Notes: generated by a model from the letters alone, not told the origin. Positions 23,786-35,600 are shown, numbered from the stretch's first letter. The stretch is DNA of 64,000 nt from Abelmoschus esculentus (GCA_035048815.1 JAUCBN010000034.1:13432737-13496736); one strand, 5' to 3'. Translations and numbers: made by a program.

Positions 23786-24088
23786 AAAGGCATACTAGAA
23801 GGCAGAGTAGAAATTGCAGGAAAGAAAGAGAATGGAAGCTTTGAATTTGGTTAGCTTCATTCATCGCCTCCCGTTGAAGAAAAATATCAGATTACCTTCT
23901 GTAAGGACAAAGCTTCAAAAACTTCTTGGGGATTTTGTTCATCCTAAAATGGTTCTCCAGGTGGTGATTTTGAAACCATTTAAAAAGGGAGAAATTTGCT
24001 AAGAATTCCATTTAAAAGCTGGTAGAAGAGTTTCTAATGAAAGTTGAAACCAGTTTTAAAAAGGGAACTTTATTACTGGCATGCTTCC

Positions 24089-24748
24089 TATCACGGCCTT
24101 AGCCCTCGCACCCCTAGGTGGCGGGTCTCAGCCCCTCGCACCCATGGGTGGCTAAGCCGTGCGGCACTTGAAAAGGAACACATCCTAGACAAGTCAGCCT
24201 TCCACACGTCCTTCCTCAAGGACCCAAACGCGGAAGCGTCAGAATCTAGACCACATAAGTCGTTCTTCTCCACTACACAATCCTTTATGCCACAGCCGAT
24301 ACCGTGGGGCATAGCGAATGCACCAAAGTAGACCTCGACTTTCCCCGAAGGAAAATAAAAAGTGGTCTTATTAAAGAAAGTGTTTTCGGGATTACAAAGA
24401 AGACAAATGCACACCATCGACTCAGCGGTAGGGGCCGCCCGCGATGATGTGTAGGAGTTCACCTATGCCTAGACCCGTGGAGCAGTCCAACCTTTCTTGA
24501 CTGTCCACCCCCTACATATATGCAAATAAAACATTATGGAAATGCCCCGAGTATACATTGGTTTGCTTGAACTGGGGACACTTTTGCCTAACTCAAAGAA
24601 AACAGCTTAAAAACATGAAACTTATTCTTAAAACATTAAAATGTTCGAAGGAGGACACTAGCTCTTCATCAAGCCCTGAGGCCTCGGACCCGGTTGGCTC
24701 GAATGCAGCTTGCTCGGTTATGGCCGAGGAAAGGGGACGGCCATAACA
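24089..24748 (-). mobile_element. Probable solo LTR, about 660 bp
   Basis: On the minus strand the block begins TGTTATGGCCGTCC and ends GGCCGTGATA (expected CA, changed by one transition). It is flanked by CTTCC (24084-24088) and CTTAC (24749-24753), a 5-bp duplication with one mismatch. It is clearly more GC-rich than its surroundings. In element orientation there is a TATA-like CATATATG near 24515-24530 and an AATAAGA-type signal near 24360-24370, as in an LTR with promoter and polyadenylation site. No internal region or second LTR lies nearby, so recombination to a solo LTR is likely. Near one end is an imperfect pair CCCTCGCACCC(C/A)T. Confidence 0.55.
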
Positions 24749-24753
24749 CTTAC

Positions 24754-25360
24754 TACGTAAGTTTAGTTCCTGCAATTGTCTTATTGTCTTGCAGACAAGC
24801 AAAATTAACTTGGGTTTATTTGTTCCAGGAGAAGAGACTCCCAGCAGGAACAAGTGCTTTGTTGAAATTAGAAGGTAATTATGATGCTGTTTGTCTTTCT
24901 TCACCGCCTTCAATTTTGAGAAGAATCCTCTGTTTATGTTCCTTTTCTTCTTTTCTACCAATAGGCACTGGTCAGTCAGTGTAACATAGGGCTAATTATG
25001 CCCTTGTTCAAATCATTTTGTTGCAATCAGTAATACTGGAAATTTCAGCTGTCCTATAAATATGTTATCCGTTGGATAAGATAAGAACAATCGAGCTCAA
25101 TTATCAGAGAGAATCATAACTTACTTGTATCACTGAACTAAATGCAATCCTAAATTTGCATCTACTTCAAGAGAGTTTTAAGCGAAACATACTGCACAAC
25201 TCATTACTAACTGCTACCATCTATGTTACAAACTCGAGTGTGAATGGTAGATATATGCATATGCATTTGAATGATCATTGGAAAGTTCCATATGTCCAAC
25301 ACCAATATTTAAAATAAAACGAAAAGTGCAAATAACATGGTAAATAATAGTTGACAATCA
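24754..25360. other. Spacer before RER1
   Basis: No coding region is recognisable. Moderately AT-rich sequence grades into the probable 3' UTR of RER1, which reads leftward from 25715. Confidence 0.45.
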
Positions 25361-25714
25361 AGTCTCATTTAGATTTCAACCAAGTTCAACACCCAAATTT
25401 TGTGCATAAGGAGAGACAAGTTTGGAGTGAGGAAATAGCATCTTCACTACAGAAAAACAGTGGTCAACTAAATACACGAGAACCGAATTAAAAACCTTCA
25501 TGTTGGCTATATATGTTTTGCCTATATTTACCGCATAAAAGTAAGTATGGGTATAAGTGGTCAACTACATACATGAGAACCCCGAACTAAAACCTTACAA
25601 TCTATCCAGACAGTTTCTAAACCTCAATACAAGCATGTTCAATTTTTTCTTATGGAATAACTGAGCAACAAAAACAAGCTAGCTATCCATAATTTTCACT
25701 ACTGCGAAAACCCT

Positions 25715-26709
25715 TCAATTTCTTGCTGTCCCACTACTATTTGCAGAGTTCTTATTGGTATACCTCTGTCAATATGAATAGATGTTATACTCTAAAGATC
25801 CAAGAAGAATGGAAGAAATTGAAAAACCAAATGTAAGGCAACTTATTGAAGTTGGTCAGTTAATACCTGTTTTCCGATATCGAAGGGCACATATTTGTAT
25901 TTGATCATGTGCAGAATTTGGCGTTTCATTGTGAGGAAAAAGAGAAACATCCAGTAGCATAACAATATTGGCCAGAAAACAGGTACATCCAACATGGAGA
26001 AGAAAGTCAATACAAATGCAACTACAAAAGCCTTTGTTACAGCATACCTGAGACCCAAAATGAAAATTTAAGCAACACACATCAAATCAATCCACGAGCA
26101 AAACGGCATAAAAATCCCAGAGACTATATGAAGCAAATTAGCTCAAACAGTACGAAAACAAAAGTATTTTAGAATTTGTTCACGTCTTTATAAAAAAACA
26201 GCTAATCTTACCTAACTGATATTGTAAAGTTTCCAATTAACCTCGTACTAATTTCGTAACATAATGCTAATTTAACATGTAGAAATAGGAAATTTTCCCA
26301 TATAGTCTTAATTGAGGAAAAATGTAAAACTTAACATCCACGAAAACAGTAAAACAAGGAATTACCAGAACTTGAATTCAGGTAAGCGACGAATAAAGGG
26401 TTTGAATTCATCAGAACCTTTGGTTGGCAACGAAGCACCATCCAAAGCTTCAAGCTCGGGATCAACTTTGGGAGATAAAAATCCAATCAAGAGATTCAAT
26501 ACGTAAATCCCTAAACCGTATGAAATTACATAAAACCCTTGAACGTAATACACCCGCAAAACGTAGATAATCGACACCGCCAACGTTCCTAGCCACCTTT
26601 GTATCGTATGCGGCGTTGATCTATCGAGGTAATACTGGAATGTCCTCGAGAAGTCTCTCTTCCACTTCGCAATCGGCGTTACACCTCCGTCATTTTCCGA
26701 TCCCTCCAT
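25715..26709 (-). CDS. RER1: RER1 family Golgi-to-ER retrieval receptor
   Basis: Exons in coding order are 26709-26366, 26047-25867 and 25765-25715, joining in frame to 191 residues, the usual RER1 size. Family blocks are clear: YYLDRSTPHTIQRWLGTL, YGLGIYVLNLLIGFLSPKVD, DGASLPTKGSDEFKPFIRRL, LPEFKFWYAVTKAF and FWPILLCYWMFLFFLTMKRQ. Four hydrophobic segments form the W-shaped topology. RER1 sits in the cis-Golgi and returns escaped ER membrane proteins through COPI vesicles by reading polar residues in their transmembrane segments. The C-terminus (GKQRYTNKNSANSSGTARN) is the variable tail; the intron before it splits the gene after GKQ. The ATG at 26709 gives MEGSEND, matching the family start as remembered. 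Confidence 0.96.
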
Positions 26710-27292
26710 AACAAAAGTTAGTGATTTCCAGGTAAAAAGTTTGAGTCTTTGAGAGTTGCGGTTGTTAGGGTTTCGAGTTGAAATCGGGCTATGGTTTTTC
26801 GGCAAGACTTCTTGGATTCTCTGGTTTTTCGATTACTTTTCTAATAACTGCGGGAAAGGATCTTTAAATTCCTGTACGGATAAAATTACGAGCGACGTGG
26901 CAATAACGAAATAATTGTGTGGTTTTGGACCGTGTGGGCCCGTATGAAGTTTGATTCCAAAAGTCTTTTGCCCAACGTAATAAACTCGTTTTATTATTTA
27001 AACAGTATTTAAAGTAAATTTTATATAGTAATTAAATTCTAAAAAGTTATATTTTAATATATAAATTATATAAAAAATTATATAATTTTTCATATTTAGA
27101 TTATAAAATCTAAAATTTAAATTTCTAACTCTACCATTTTATTGTCTAAATTTTAAATTATAATTTATTTTAAAATCAATAAAAAAATTTAAAATTTCAC
27201 TAAACTTAAAAACAAAAAAATAAATAAGAAAAACAATTTAAGTAATATAAAATTTAGTGTTGAATATGATAATTTTTTTACATTGATGTTGA

Positions 27293-27824
27293 TAGGGATG
27301 ACAATAGATCGGATTTGGATCGGATTTTATAAAGTCTAAGTCTAATCCAATTAATAACCGGACTTTCAAACAGATCCAAGTCCGAATCCAAGTCCATTTA
27401 CATACATACAAATCTAATCCAATAAAATATTTAAAATCCAAATCCAATTATTTTTTAAAGTAACAACTTAAATAAATATCTTTAAATAAAAAAAATTATC
27501 AAACAAATATTTTTAAATTTATAGCACAAACAAATCTCAACAAATATTATAATCCAATATAAAATAAATTAAAGTAACAATTCAAACTTTTTAAATATAA
27601 AAATTTTAAATATTTTTATTCGGGTTTATATATGGATCGGATTCATATCGGATATGGATTCGGATTGAATTCGGATCGGATCATGGCAATATCCATATCC
27701 GATCCACCTCCTATTAGGACTCGAACATTATTTTTGGATTCGGATTCGAACATTTTTTAATCAGTTTTTGATCGAATTTTTTTCTTCAGATTCGGATCAA
27801 ATTCGGATTATATTACCATCCCTA
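27293..27824. mobile_element. hAT-type non-autonomous element with perfect 8-bp duplication
   Basis: Ends TAGGGATGACAATA and TATTACCATCCCTA are inverted repeats. They are bounded on both sides by GATGTTGA (27285-27292 and 27825-27832), an exact 8-bp target-site duplication diagnostic of the hAT superfamily. The 532-bp interior has no transposase. It is packed with CGGAT/ATCCG words in both orientations (GGATCGGAT, ATCCAAGTCCG), concentrated towards the ends like the subterminal transposase-binding repeats of hAT elements. Confidence 0.88.
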
Positions 27825-28644
27825 GATGTTGAGATTTTTTTATAGAGAAATTTATAATTTTTATAATTAATTTTTATTATTTGATACATTATTAAATATA
27901 GGCTTAATGGTCAAATAAGTGTCCAAACTATACTTATGAATCACTTTTGGTGCTAAACTATTTTTAGCTTTAAATACATATCTAAAGTTTTAATTTTGGT
28001 TCTTTGAAGTGTCTAACCATTAAAATGTTATTTTTATTAAAAAATAATTTTTATTTTATTTTTAATTTAATTTAATTATTTTTAACTTATTTGTTTTAAG
28101 TTATAGTCTTAAGTCTTTATAAAATAGTCCTAAATCTCCAAATTATCATCGTTGTCACCATTTACATCTCATTGAAGATCATCATTATTGTCGTCGGATT
28201 ACTACGATATTTTCCCCTAACTACCCATCGTCATTAATCGAACGTAGGTATACCGATGACTTTCTTTTAAAATTTTAGATTCTTTAGATTTTATAAAGTC
28301 GATCGATACACTTATTACCGGTTATTGACAATGAGTGGTTGGAAAAAACGACTGTTATGATTCAACGACGGTATTGATGATCCTCGGTGAGATAATAAAC
28401 GATGATAATTTGAGTATTTTGAATTGTTTTGTAAAGATTTAAAATTTTATTTATTTAAAAAATGTATTTTATTTAAAAATAATAATTAAAAGAAATTAAA
28501 AATTAAAATATACCACTTGTCATCTTTTAATTGGCTAATAGTTTTTTATTAATGGTTAGGTACCTAAAAAGACTAAAATTAAAATAATAGACACCTATTT
28601 AGAACTAAAAATAGTTTAAACATTAAAAGTGATTTACAAGTATA

Positions 28645-28945
28645 TGTCACGGTCCGTGTATCATAGCAACGCGGGACCGGGCGAGATGCTTTCTGGTTGT
28701 GCTTAACTCTTGGGAGCGGGATAGCATTAAGGGTGTAGTACGTGTCGAGCAGCCGTCCTATCTTCGGATGGGCGTGCTGATCGCGCACCACACTGGTCGG
28801 AAGTTGTCCCCGCTTCCCTGATGAGCCCATGGGAGGGCGAAACCAGTAAGCATCGAGATGGTTAAGGCTGAACCTCGGGTATGTGAGAGACTTGAGGTGC
28901 TGCACGGGGTGGTTGTCCCTGCGTCAAAACTCTGACCCCGTGACA
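28645..28945 (+). repeat. 5' LTR of the TRIM element
   Basis: 301 bp, TGTCACGG to GTGACA, preceded by TATA and followed after two bases by the primer-binding site. The terminal inverted bases are TGTCAC/GTGACA. Confidence 0.92.
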
Positions 28946-28947
28946 GA

Positions 28948-28959
28948 TGGTATCAGAGC
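28948..28959 (+). promoter_or_regulatory. tRNA-Met primer-binding site of the TRIM
   Basis: TGGTATCAGAGC is a complete 12-base match to the common plant initiator-Met tRNA primer site, two bases inside the 5' LTR. Confidence 0.9.
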
Positions 28960-29324
28960 GTGGTTGTGTGCTAGCTGTCGAGTTTGCCAAGCGCCCCGTT
29001 GCTGCGGAGCGAGTCATGTGGACGAGCCAATGTAACTCGCACCCTAATGAGAAGGGGGTGTTCGCGAGTGGGTCCTCTAGAAAGAGATTGAGACGAGGAC
29101 GGGTAGGCAGAAAGGTGCAGCGAAAGTTCTCCAGATGGTCGAGCTGAAATGTGACACCTTGGTAAATGGGGTGGTTGTGAGCAAACCTTTGCCCAACAGT
29201 GGAGGGCGGCCCCAGTTAGAGGGCGAGTTTTGGGAGAATTGCACACTAGTTCCTGGCTAATATAATGAAGGGCAAGAGTTTCCTCCCCATGCACGAGGGA
29301 GTGCATGAATCAGGTGGGGGAGAT

Positions 29325-29625
29325 TGTCACGGTCCGTGTATCGTAGCAACGCGGGACCGGGCGAGATGCTTTCTGGTTGTGCTTAACTCTTGGGAGTGGG
29401 ATAGCATTAAGGGTGTAGTACGTGCCGAGCAGTCGTCCTATCTTCGGATGGGCGTGCTGATCGCGCACTACACTGGTCGGGAGCTGTCCCCGCTTCCCTG
29501 ATGAGCCCATGGGAGGGCGAAACCAGTAAGCATCGAGATGGTTAAGGCTGAACCTCGGGTATGTGAGAGACCTGAGGTGCCGCACGGGGTGGTTGTTCCT
29601 GCGTCAAAACTCTGACCCCGTGACA
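29325..29625 (+). repeat. 3' LTR of the TRIM element
   Basis: 301 bp, same length as the left copy, with 10 transitions and no gaps between them. It is preceded by the purine tract AGGTGGGGGAGAT and followed by TATA. Confidence 0.92.
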
Positions 29626-29666
29626 TATAATTTAAGCATTTTTTTCTATATTAAGCCTTAAATATA

Positions 29667-30480
29667 ATAAAAAATATTTATTATTACAATATTATTATTC
29701 ATGAATGATATCTATTTTTATTCATGAACAGTGACGGATTTAGGAAAATATTTAAGGGTTGATACACATAAAATTTTAAAATTTTAGGATAAACACAACT
29801 CATAGAATTTTCGTCTTCGTATTTTTATCCTCAAAATTATAATTTTGATTGAAGATGATTGAGAACCTTTATCTTCGTCTTATTCATTTGATTCTGAATT
29901 CATTGAATTTGACATTTAATTATTGTTACGGGAAAAACCTATATTATGAGACCATCTTTTTAATTTAATTTATTATATTTAAATTATCAAATTTAAACTT
30001 TTAATCTTACTTTAGAGATCTAATGGCTCGTCTAAATAAATCAACTGATAATATATTTCTAAAAATTAAAAAATTATAACAATTTTAATTCTAAAACTAA
30101 AAAATTAAAATCGAAAGGTGTAAATGTCGAATTTCAAAATATATTTCTTCCGACTTTACTTTTATTTAAATAAATGTTATAGATTTAAAAATAAAATAAA
30201 TATATTATATTTTTGTAAAAAAATTAGCTATCATATTTCTGAAAATTTATCCAAACAATTAGTAAAACAAAGTATTTCGCATCGCATTGTGTAAAAATAA
30301 CACGTGGCAGAATCTGATTGGTTCATAAAGAGTAACCGTAGGACATGTAACCGTATGAAACGAGAAGATGGTCGCTGAACGCTGGGACAGTTGTATCTCC
30401 ATTTTTCTCTGGTTACAGAGCTTCACTTTCTGGGAAGGGAAAAAACTATAAGCGAACCCCCTTCAAATCGTCTCCTAAAA
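29667..30480. other. AT-rich spacer and promoter of the gamma carbonic anhydrase gene
   Basis: No gene is seen. The proximal part contains ACACGTGGC (30300-30308), a G-box core, and ATTGG (an inverted CCAAT) near 30318. Both are within about 240 bp of the start codon, so they could be promoter elements. Confidence 0.45.
30300..30308 (+). promoter_or_regulatory. G-box upstream of the gamma carbonic anhydrase gene
   Basis: ACACGTGGC contains the palindromic CACGTG core bound by plant bZIP and bHLH factors. It lies about 230 bp before the ATG. Function is inferred only from position and sequence. Confidence 0.4.
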
Positions 30481-30535
30481 TTGAAGGGAAAACAGTTCTC
30501 TCTGTCAATCTGAGTTAGAGAATAAGAAGAACAAG

Positions 30536-32577
30536 ATGGGGACACTGGGGAAAGCAATCTACACAGTTGGATTCTGGATCCGAGAAACCGGCCAAGCCCT
30601 CGATCGCCTTGGTTGCCGTCTCCAAGGCAACTACTACTTCCAAGAACAACGTACGTATCGTAAAATCCTAGCTTCTCATTCAATTTTACTATTGGATCTA
30701 ATTCGTTACGAATTTATGCTTCATTTTTAGATGTAATTCTGTTATTTCGTCATAGCATAATCGTTTCTTTCATCAATCGAAATTCGAAACTACAGTTGCG
30801 TAGATCTTTACCACGTATAGTTGATTCTTGGGGAATTGTTTGGATTTGGTTTGTTTCAGTGTCGAGGCATCGGACGCTGATGAACGTATTTGACAAAGCT
30901 CCTGCTGTTGATAGGGATGCGTTTGTGGCACCTAGTGCTTCTATCATCGGCGACGTTCAGGTCGGACGAAGTTCTTCTATCTGGTATGGATGCGTTCTGA
31001 GAGGTAAGCGGTCTTGTTTTTAATTAATTGGTGAATGGTTGGCACTCCAATTGTAGATTTGTTGCTCTTTTGTTTTTTTTATACAAGTTTAGGGTTTCGA
31101 TTGTTTTATAGTTCAATTAGCCTCATGAGAAATGAAGGTAATGATGCTTTGTTACCTTTTTGTATGCATGCAACAAATGTTTTTAGAGATTAAAATTTTT
31201 ATCATAATTTCTTTTTAGGGATACGGTGTAAGATGAAACATTTTACTAACAAGATCCATGTTTGAGAACAAGGATGATGTTTTATAAGTTAAAGCAGTTA
31301 TGTTGTTAGACTAAAGAATGTGTTTTAGCACACGATGATGTCCATGTTCTCAATTTTGCATCCTATTGAACTTTCTGAGTAATTAGTTTGTCACTTCCCT
31401 CCGTTCTCTCCTCTGTTTATTGTTGCATGCTAAGTCTCTTTTCTTAACCTGACTTTTTGATGTGCGCAGGTGATGTCAATAGCATCAGCATTGGATCAGG
31501 GACAAATATCCAAGATAACTCCCTTGTTCATGTTGCAAAATCTAACTTGAGTGGGAAGGTTTTACCAACTATTATTGGTAGTAATGTTACTGTGGGTGAG
31601 TGACCTGTCCTTCAAAGCTGTCCTTGTCTGCAGTTATAGTCGAAAATGCAATTACTGATAAAAAATTGGACAGGTCATAGTGCTGTTTTACATGGATGCA
31701 CTGTTGAGGATGAAGCATTCGTTGGTATGGGGGCTACCCTATTAGATGGAGTTTATGTTGAGAAGCATGGCATGGTTGCTGCCGGAGCTCTTGTGAGGCA
31801 GAACACTAGGATCCCATGTGGAGAGGTTTGTGGACGCTTCTTCACTGACATTCGGGATGTTAGTCTTGCTTCAAATTTAATAGATTCTAGATAAATATGG
31901 GAGATAATTGTGTTCTTTTTTAAATAGACATACCTGGTCTCTTGAAATTAGATGCATTAGTTAGTTGTCACTAGTCTGTGTAGACAACCTGTAGCAATAG
32001 ATCTGATTTATAGGAAAAATGGTAGGGATTGCTGTTGTAGTGGTTGCCTGTACGGCTTTGAAATGGAAGCGTGATTCAACCTGCTTTTCTCATATCAGTT
32101 AGTAAGAAGGTTACATGCATGATACAGTATAGGTGTTTTGTAGGGAGAGAAAACCTTCCATTACTTGACAAGAAGCTTTGAAGGCCAATATTAACTTCCT
32201 GCTTAAGCATGGAGTTAAGTTTAAGATTAAACCAAAGGGAATGAATTGATCCATGTATTCTACACTTGGTAACAGAGTTTCTCCTTCGTAATTTACAGAT
32301 TTGGGGAGGTAACCCAGCCAAATTCCTGCGGAAGCTGACGGAAGAAGAGATAGCCTTCATTTCCCAGTCAGCCTTAAATTATTCCAATTTAGCACAAGTT
32401 CATGCAGCAGAAAATGCCAAGAGCTTTGATGAAATTGAATTTGAGAAGGTGCTGCGCAAGAAATTTGCTCGTCGTGATGAGGAGTATGATTCAATGCTCG
32501 GGGTTGTTCGTGAGACCCCTCCTGAGCTTATCCTTCCTGATAATGTTCTCCCTGATAAAGTCCCGAAAACTGCTTAG
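30536..32577 (+). CDS. GAMMACA1: Gamma carbonic anhydrase, mitochondrial complex I subunit
   Basis: Exons are 30536-30650, 30860-31003, 31470-31595, 31674-31825 and 32299-32577, giving 271 residues. The N-terminus MGTLGKAIYTVGFWIRETGQ is the amphipathic presequence of the family. The left-handed beta-helix follows (FVAPSASIIGDVQVGRSS, GSGTNIQDNSLVHVAKS, GHSAVLHGCTVEDEAF, GMGATLLDG). The catalytic set is complete in my numbering: Arg86, Asp102 and the zinc ligands His107, His130 and His135. A helical tail ends the protein (IWGGNPAKFLRKLTEEEIAF, then YDSMLGVVRETPPEL). Gamma CAs form the matrix-exposed trimer on plant complex I and are needed for its assembly. CA1 rather than CA2 is suggested by GFWIRETGQALDRLGCRLQG. 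An AATAAA-type signal lies near 32880. Confidence 0.95.
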
Positions 32578-32699
32578 GAGTCAATAATTCCTTTCTAGGA
32601 AACTTCTATTGAGACTCAATGTTACTGGATAATTTTGTTATGATCTGCAGATTTACGAAGAGTGGGTGCTTTTCAGTTCCAATAATTTTGGGGTATGGC

Positions 32700-35600
32700 C
32701 TCGGTGAAGTGTTTAAAATCATGTCATATTGCTGACTCAGGCATTTCGTTACGGCTATCTTCTCTGGGTTTAGAAGTTATTTTCTAGACCGGCAGGCAGC
32801 TGGATGTGCAAGTCATCTAAGGCAGTCTTGTGTGGTCGTAATTGAGCAGTGAACCGCTTCAATTTGTTATGTTTACCAGCAATAAAATAAACTTGCTGAC
32901 AGCACAATGCATGCAAGTTTGTAATGAAGCTTAATTCCCTGTTTTTCTTTTTTTGTAAGTTTTAAACAAACTGTTTCTTTCCGAGCCTAAACTAGCTTGA
33001 AATTTCTCATGTGCGTGTTGTGTACACTCATGGCATCTCTAAACCACATTGGATTTGAAGTTAACCTCAATCAAGTTGAGGATGTCTAAGGTAAATTTCT
33101 CTTGGCGAGTGTGTTGTTCCCTCACGGTCCGAGACCACAACCGCCTAGACCAAGTAATTCCCCATGTTTGCTCTTTGCTGAAGGGATGTCCATCTCCATC
33201 TCCATCTTGTCACAAGCTCCCGATGCCGAGTTTGGAAAAATGGATGGGAGGCATCGTCCTAAGCTTTATTTTGGGTGGTTTGCCTTGGGTTGAGTTAAGG
33301 ATCCGAACTAGACCTTACTCGCGAAAGTTCATTATTTGTTGTATATGATTCTTTTAGAGTTATTCAAACTCAATAGTTACAAACTTGAGCTTTCTTTACC
33401 ATTTCTTCTGACACAAAATCAATCAAATAATAAGCCTAATCACACAATCTGCCTTTGGCCGTCGTTGTCGGGTTCTTTTTATTTATTTCTTTTGCTCTTT
33501 TCCTATAAACAAACCCGCAACATCTGCTCCACTTTGTGGTGGTTGTCCTTTGACCAATTACCAATTCCTTTGATTTTTTTCTCTCCTTTTTCTAAAGTTC
33601 CTAACGTAATATACTCCTAACACCTACCTTAAATCCTGTTGAATCCGTCATCTACATGCATTCTAAGGAAATAGTGTGTTTTATATTGTGTTTGAAAACC
33701 TGGTGAATATCAGAATTTGCTGAACCACTCATCAACTCTGATTTGTAGGACCAAACCTTTTCTATACTCTGCATGCTCAACATCACTTTATTATTTTAAC
33801 ACGACATGGGATTTGTATAATAATTCACATCTCATATAATTAGGGATAAGGATTTTACTTGATTTGATCGAGTTTTGATCCGATCGGATTTTTAAATAAA
33901 AAAAATCAAGTTCAATTTTAGAGTATAAAATATTTAATCCGATCCGAGATTAATTATGTAATTTTTCCTTAAATTTTTTAGGAATACTTATAATAATACT
34001 CTTCTCTTTTTCTTTTTTATAATTAGGTCCTTGAAGTTGAAATTTTATTTATAATTTAATCCTTAAATTTATAATTTTTATAAATTAAGTTCTCTAAAAT
34101 TATATTTTTATAATTAAATCTCATTTTTTTTCTTAAAGATTAGATCGAGACGGATTTAAGATATTTATTTCTAGATCAGATTGAATTTTTTACAAAAATA
34201 TCGATTTGGAATTGATTTTGAAATATTTATGTTCGGGTATGTCAAAACCGCCTCAAATTGTGCCCATCGTATAATATTGTAGTCCCCTCTACTCTTCATC
34301 TCTTCCTTGATTCTTCTTCAATTAATCACATTTTAATATGTTCCAATGAAATATCTGAAATCTCTAGCTTCAACTTCAATCTTTTCTTTTTATAAAGGAG
34401 AACAATATTTGTGATTATAATTGTGAGAAAACTTGTTTTTTTTTTAATTGAATCAGAGCCATTGATCTATGTATCTACAATCATGGATCGTGCTTTTGGT
34501 TCCTTGCTATTTTACTCTTCATAATATAATATAATATGAGTGTATTGATTATTAGAAATATACATATAATGAAACAATACAAATTTAATGATGAGTTATT
34601 TCTTTTTGAGCTATGCAGATTGTGAGTGACAAAAGATGGCAAACATGAGGGCCCACTTTTAGCAAACTTTATGGTATGGGTAATTTGGGTAGGAGGCGAT
34701 AAAGGGCCCACCTTAGAGATTTTCTAATTTAACTTTTTTTTTAAAATAAAAATTAGCAATGTTTTAAAAAAAATAGCTGTTAAAAAAACTAAAATTAGTG
34801 TTTTGGGTTTTAATTTTAATTTATATATCTTAAGATTTAAATTTCGAATAAAAAATTGTATAATTTATTTTTTTCTAAATAATAAAAATTATATATTAAT
34901 ATTCGTTTACACTATTCATTTTTTTAAACATGATAGTTGAAAATTTTGAATAATGGTACTGGTCGGTGGCAAAGGAAAAGACAGAAGCAGCTAAGAAAAG
35001 GGAGGATTTAATGATTAAGACCTTACAGACAGCTGGAAGATTTGAATTTATAAAACATAAACATAATTATATTTTTATTTGTAATATTATATAGGCTGCG
35101 GAAAAACATAATTCTGTCTGAATATTAATAATCAAATGTAGAGTTTAATCCTCATTAGGACCACTAAACCGGTTTTCATTCCAAGTGCTAATTGTATTCA
35201 AAATTTTAAATATGATTTACAAACTTATCACTTGATTTCTTTAACGTAAATAAAAATTTAGATTTTTCGGAATATTATTTAATTTTATTTTTTGTATATT
35301 AAATATAAAATGTTTAACATCATTTTCACAAATAATTCGCATCACATCTTGTTAGATGATGTCAATTAAGGTTATTATATATTAGATTTTAAGGTTCAAC
35401 CGTCAGCCAACCAAATTAATAAATAAAAAAAATATTAGATTTCAAGGGAGAACCAACGTGCACATATGTATTACTCCATGTAATACGAGAAAGTTTTAAG
35501 AAATAAATATAAATTTAAAGGATAAATCTATTATTTATGTTAAACATCATTAAATATTATTAAATTGATTAAAATTTTATTTTGAATATTTTTAATTATA

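Larger units (their letters stand above)
28645..29625 (+). mobile_element. TRIM-like miniature LTR retrotransposon
   Basis: Two 301-bp LTRs (TGTCACGGTCC...CCCCGTGACA) enclose only 379 bp. Two bases after the left LTR is TGGTATCAGAGC, a full initiator-Met tRNA primer-binding site. AGGTGGGGGAGAT stands just before the right LTR as polypurine tract. TATA flanks both ends. Total length 981 bp and lack of gag or pol put it in the terminal-repeat-in-miniature class. It depended on enzymes from another, probably Gypsy-type, element. It is strikingly GC-rich against its AT-rich host site. The LTRs differ at 10 of 301 positions, all transitions. Confidence 0.9.
27901..29657. mobile_element. Mutator-type foldback element, interrupted by a TRIM
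   Basis: The left end GGCTTAATGGTCAAATAAGT and the right end TATTAAGCC are inverted repeats. TTAAATATA occurs exactly on both sides (27892-27900 and 29658-29666), a perfect 9-bp target duplication typical of Mutator-like elements. Arms pair over more than 250 bp: AATTATCATCGTT near 28140 pairs with AACGATGATAATT near 28407, and the outer arms pair up to CTAAACTATTTTTAG. Removing the 981-bp TRIM (28645-29625) and one TATA copy restores the right arm so that it lines up with the left. The original element was about 772 bp with no coding capacity. Confidence 0.85.

Noticed and set aside
23814..24002. Plus-strand 62-codon ORF starting MQERKRMEAL
   Set aside because: It is plausible in composition, but short and without homology I recognise. 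It could be a gene fragment, but I cannot support a call.
28947..29147. Arginine-rich plus-strand ORF inside the TRIM
   Set aside because: It begins over the primer-binding site and has no Gag or zinc-knuckle signature; it is noncoding TRIM interior.
33049..33348. Proline-rich stretch FPHGPRPQPPRPSNSPC, considered as a secreted peptide
   Set aside because: There is no signal peptide or usable start upstream in frame, and no match to the CLE, CEP, PIP or IDA motifs.
33842..34250. Possible third hAT element with GATCCGAT words
   Set aside because: There is similar vocabulary to 27293-27824 but no inverted ends or duplication could be matched.
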